DNA of 20,672 nucleotides from Pelargonium cotyledonis (Eukaryota > Streptophyta > Magnoliopsida > Geraniales > Geraniaceae). Numbering within the stretch: the stretch's first letter is position 1; every line of letters begins with the position of its first letter. Location: assembly GCA_036897625.1 (NCBI GenBank), contig JAYMTA010001308.1:1-20672 (forward strand), in the 5' to 3' direction. Made by a program: the position numbers and the translations under genes. Shown here in pieces: positions 16,901-20,672 of the stretch. Below the pieces are notes generated by a model, which searched no databases, was not told the DNA's origin, and worked only from the letters and a program-made list of their open reading frames with translations.

Positions 16901-19659
16901 TATTGTGAGATCTATCGGTCGCTACCACCTCTCCTTGGTCTTTCATTAGAATGGCAATTGCAGTCGTTTTTCCTCCTGGAGCAGCACACATGTCCAAAAT
17001 CCGCTCTCCTTTTTGAGGATCTAACACAAAATAGATGACATAAATGATCAAATGTCTAGCAGAAAGGATCCACTGGATTTGGAATACCATAGAGCAAAAA
17101 AAAAAAATTGTGGAGACCCAATGCAGGTAAATTACTTCAGAGACCAACAATATTTAATAGGTACCTAGGGCATGAGCAGCAACAATGCTTGGTAGGTTTT
17201 GAAGAAATATTTCCCCCTCTAATACATCTGACAAAAAAAACACATACTATTTAATACTTAAACAAGAGCTCAAAAAGAAACATAACGTCATTCTCAGTAT
17301 TATTTTTATCTACACACTGGAGCATTAAAACAATCATACCATAAAAGGAAGGCAGTTTAAATACTCTATCACTCATGTCCACAGCAATTCCTTTAGAAGC
17401 ACGAAAGATCCCAGCTCTTGACATCATTGCTGTTCCTTGGCCAATGTACAGGCATTTCCGTTCAAAATAATAAGGATCTAAAATGGAAGAGAAAATGTCA
17501 AACTCTGGTATCTAAGAAATTGCAGAGGGTCATATTAGCTGTCAAATGCAAAAAAATAAAAATAAATATTAATAATAGTAAATAAATAAATAAAGGTCGA
17601 ACTTAATGTGAACTACATATGGTAGAAGATAATCATAGAGATGCATCTGAGAAATAAGCACACTTGACTTAAAGTTCTAAAGATGCCTAAAGGCCTACAG
17701 CGCTCGATTTAATAGGTAAAACTTGTAGTCTACATCAATTATTTCTCACATGGTAAAGGATTTAAAATTAAAGGTCAACCAGGTAGGGAACTTCCACCTA
17801 TTTCATCACAATTGAACAGAATCCTATCATATAACACTCATCCCGAAAAACAGAAGACAATTGAATAAAAGATTTGAGTATAGCGGGAATAAAGAGTTAA
17901 CTCTGAGAAATACATGTAATTCTTGCCTGTCTCCAACCCATGTACTACAGTCCCACGTGTTATACCAAGACCCCAGCCACCATCAACACCAGGCTGCTCA
18001 ATGGCAACTGAAACTGCAACTGTATCTCCTTTCTCAACATGAGCACTACAAGCCATAATACCAGGAACATATACCTACAGGAAGACCACAATAAGAACAA
18101 ATAACAATAATTCCATACATGATATAATCCTATCGTAGGAGATAAGTATTTTAGTGATTTAGCAGAAAAAAAGAAAAAGAAATGACCTACTTATGCTTGC
18201 TTGTAAGTTTCAAATTCTAATTTTATTACAAGGTTAAAGTAAACTCTAGCATTGAAATTTACGGAAGTCTTCCACCAGACATTTAGGAACACGAGTATAA
18301 ATAAATAACTAAAAGAAAACGATGAAGTAGCCCATATTAAACAGACAGTAGTTTATCCACAAGAACTAAAACCCTAATGCAGTTTGGATGACCCCAAAAG
18401 CAGTGAAAACATGCATAAAATCTATCAAATTCAATATTGAACGTTGAACCTTGGAAGGAATCATACTAACAGTTAGTGCATCTTTTACAAAGACACTGTA
18501 AATACACAGAACAAGAAAGGAAACATAAAATGAACGCTCAAACAGAGACCCCATGAGTATTTTAACTTTTAAAAAAAAAATGCTAACCTGAGCACCTCGA
18601 AGAACTGCCTCAGCACATTTTCGACTCACAATTACTTCCTTGGGAGGTTTCTTGTGTGTGTAGCCATAATCAATAGTATGCGGCCCTGAACCTTTCACAA
18701 ACACAACATATTCTAACCCTGGTATTTGACACTTACAAATAGGAAAACTGGGTAATCTTCCTTTCTCGGAATTTAGATCCTTGAATGGTCCCAAGGACAG
18801 CTTACTGAATCCTTCCAAATTGCTTTCTTGCTTCTGGTCTGTATTATTATTGGCAAGTTCATCACTTTTGCTTGAATTAATACCCTTGATTGCATTCGCA
18901 TCCCCTGTTTCTTGGATAATGGCGAGCAGCTTTTCAATAACAGAATCACTAGTTGATTTGAGCACATTCAGACGTATACAAGAGTAGCAAGATGGAAACC
19001 TAACCAAACAGACATGTAAGCATAAAATCAAATTAATGCCCATGAAAAAACAAAAGTAAGCTAGAAATGAGTCATAATTTCAGGAAGAAGAAGAAAAAAG
19101 CCTAAGCTAACACAAATGTCAAGCTTTTCATATCCTGCTCAGTCAGCTCAAACATGCATTCTCAGTATATGAGCATGCCACTTATATGAAATGCAAAGCA
19201 AGAAACAATACAAATAATTTTATTTCCTTCTACACCCCACTTGATTGATTCCGAACTCACTAAGACTATGATCTTGTTATCAAATACCTGAAGGTACGCA
19301 GTTAATAAATTTGAAACTATATCTCTATAAGCATAGGATAATGGTAATATATAACCAGAAAATGTAAACACATTGGAGTAGATTTTAGGCCAAGTTACTT
19401 CATTACTTCTCCTAATGCTGAACCATGAAACCCACAGAGATAACAAATTTCAATTTCAATTAGTTTTCCTACATTTTCTTGCCAACCAATCAAAGTATGG
19501 AAATTTCAAGTTCTGTCAAATCAAAAGTTGAGAAATTTACGTTAGGGATTTGGAAATTCGAGAGAAATGTTGGGATCCGTATGCTTTGACGAAGTACTCC
19601 TCCACTTCAGGATTCCACTTTAGAACTGGATCGAAGCAGTAACGCTCTGAAGCATCCAT
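13978..19659 (-). CDS. NOP2C: NOL1/NOP2/Sun RNA (cytosine-5) methyltransferase with PUA domain
   Basis: Transfers methyl from S-adenosylmethionine to C5 of cytosine in RNA; the exact substrate in plants is not clear to me, while the PUA-containing human relative NSUN6 acts on tRNA and mRNA. Twelve minus-strand exons: 19541-19659, 18588-18999, 17927-18074, 17340-17477, 17165-17227, 16899-17020, 16313-16550, 15922-16133, 15047-15147, 14459-14540, 14210-14271, 13978-14089. They total 1809 nt, 602 residues and a TGA, in frame at every junction. It starts MDASERYCFDP. A PUA-like region lies at about 120-215. The SAM motif DMCAAPGGKTT is at 303-313 and the acidic ATDRSHNK at 327-334. The catalytic DAPC is at 468-471 (Cys471) and STCT at 517-520 (Cys519). 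A low-complexity insert covers about 350-450. Intron 3 has a GC donor (ACAG|GCAAGA); intron 7 has two frame-neutral boundary choices. All catalytic residues are present. Confidence 0.94.
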
Positions 19660-19746
19660 CTACACGAAACAGCAAGTGTTCATATACAAGATACAGTTCC
19701 GCATATACGTACATGTATACATATGGAGGGAGAGTGGGTATAGTAC

Positions 19747-19950
19747 CTGTGAAGTAGGGTTTTTGGAGAGAGACTGAAGCTTCTGTGAATTGTTTTCGGA
19801 AAATCCCTCGCTTTCCTTATTCAAAGAAGACGAAGCATTTCTGTTAGATTGTTGCTGTTCTAGGTTTTCTTGAAATGGGCACCTCCAAGCCCAGTCCAGC
19901 CCAACCAACTTAACTGGGCTTGACTTTAAAGTGGAACTAAAATGTGTCAT
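19747..19950 (-). other. Leader exon of the methyltransferase gene, possibly coding
   Basis: The minus strand is open for 68 codons from an ATG at 19950 to a clean donor, CAG|GTACTA, at 19747. An 87-bp stretch then ends in GTGTAG directly before the ATG at 19659. Splicing would be phase 0 and would fuse these codons (ending NPTSQ) to MDASERY. Homologues, as I recall them, start at the second Met, so this is more likely a spliced 5' UTR that happens to be open. The sequence is Ser/Asn/Gln-rich and has no recognisable domain. Confidence 0.45.
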
Positions 19951-19959
19951 GCGTGTGAG

Positions 19960-20672
19960 AATTAAAAAATTAAATGAGTTTTTTTTAACACGTAAACAAT
20001 TTTAAAAATACGAAGTTTGAAACTGTGACCTCGAAGAATCAAATAAAATAGTCATTTGCGTTATTGAATATTTTAAATAAGTTTATATGTATGAGCTATT
20101 TAGTTTCTAATGTTGTTATACTCGAGACAAATGTCAATGGAATCAATAACTACTTGTCAAACCTCAATGATCCAATGGAAGGAAGATTCGTTAAAGGAAG
20201 GAGGGCTAGTGAAAAACTGAAAATGTGACGATTGTTCAAGAAATTGTTCACCATGCAACATACGAAGAGAAAAACGTAGTTACTATTAAGCTAGAACTTG
20301 AAACAACTAGAGTATGATAAACCTCGAGTAGTCCTTTATTAATGTCATGTTGCATCATTTTAAGTTCCCTCGTAACATAATAGCTATTATCATGAGTGGT
20401 ATTTGTAGTCCTACTTTCTTTGTTCTGATAATTTCAAAAATTAATTTTCTTTGCTATGCTAAATGGTGAAAAATCAGTGGAATTCAAACCATTCAGAGGT
20501 TTTTCGTTAGGGAATCCTTTGTCCCCTTTATTGTGTGTATGAAACTAGTTTTGTGACCCAACTTTGTTTAGGTTTTCTTTTTCTCATGTTTTATTAATCA
20601 ATCATCATCTCATAATGGATTCAATTAAAAAAATACTTTTGAATAGTTTAATATTGAATGATGAATGAAATA
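19960..20672. other. AT-rich flank, no gene seen
   Basis: No open frame of note, RNA gene or repeat was recognised. It presumably contains the promoter of the methyltransferase gene at its left edge. Confidence 0.5.

Overview
The window is nuclear DNA of a flowering plant, most likely a eudicot. The signs are plant-type 4-hydroxyphenylpyruvate dioxygenase (HPPD), GT-AG introns with T-rich acceptors, a SAUR auxin-response gene, F-box genes with an associated-interaction domain, mTERF remnants, eukaryotic tRNA genes without an encoded CCA, and AT-rich spacers. The style of the F-box and mTERF expansions would fit Rosaceae, but that is only an impression.

Layout. (1) 1-2122, + strand: HPPD, lacking its N-terminus because the window starts inside it; two exons and a 1.1-kb intron. 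(2) 2450-11400: a nested, duplicated island. It holds two identical tRNA-Asp(GTC) genes (3168, 6677) and two tRNA-Ile(AAT) genes (5073, 9291). Each tRNA-Ile lies next to an orphan first exon of a TRAPPC4-like gene on the opposite strand and is followed by a 114-bp-period T-rich repeat. Interleaved with these are a chimeric F-box/SAUR/antisense-F-box pseudogene, a broken ubiquitin-like gene, a tRNA-derived SINE with a perfect 17-bp target-site duplication, an intact SAUR gene, an F-box scrap, an F-box gene broken by an 11-bp deletion, and one intact F-box gene (10233-11318, minus). (3) 11400-13970: gene-poor, with a decayed mTERF pseudogene carrying local 84/85-bp tandem duplications. (4) 13978-19659, minus: a complete 12-exon NOL1/NOP2/Sun RNA m5C methyltransferase (602 codons) whose reading frame I could follow through every junction; one intron has a GC donor. 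(5) 19950-20672: nothing recognised.

Reading of the whole. Two conserved housekeeping genes, HPPD (tyrosine catabolism, plastoquinone and tocopherol precursor) and the RNA methyltransferase, bracket about 12 kb of fast-changing material built by repeated segmental duplication, microhomology-type deletion and a SINE insertion. I see no operon-like cooperation between the genes and no clearly new enzymatic system. The interesting content is structural: how the island was assembled, the duplicated tRNA/TRAPPC4-exon module, and the splicing features of the methyltransferase.
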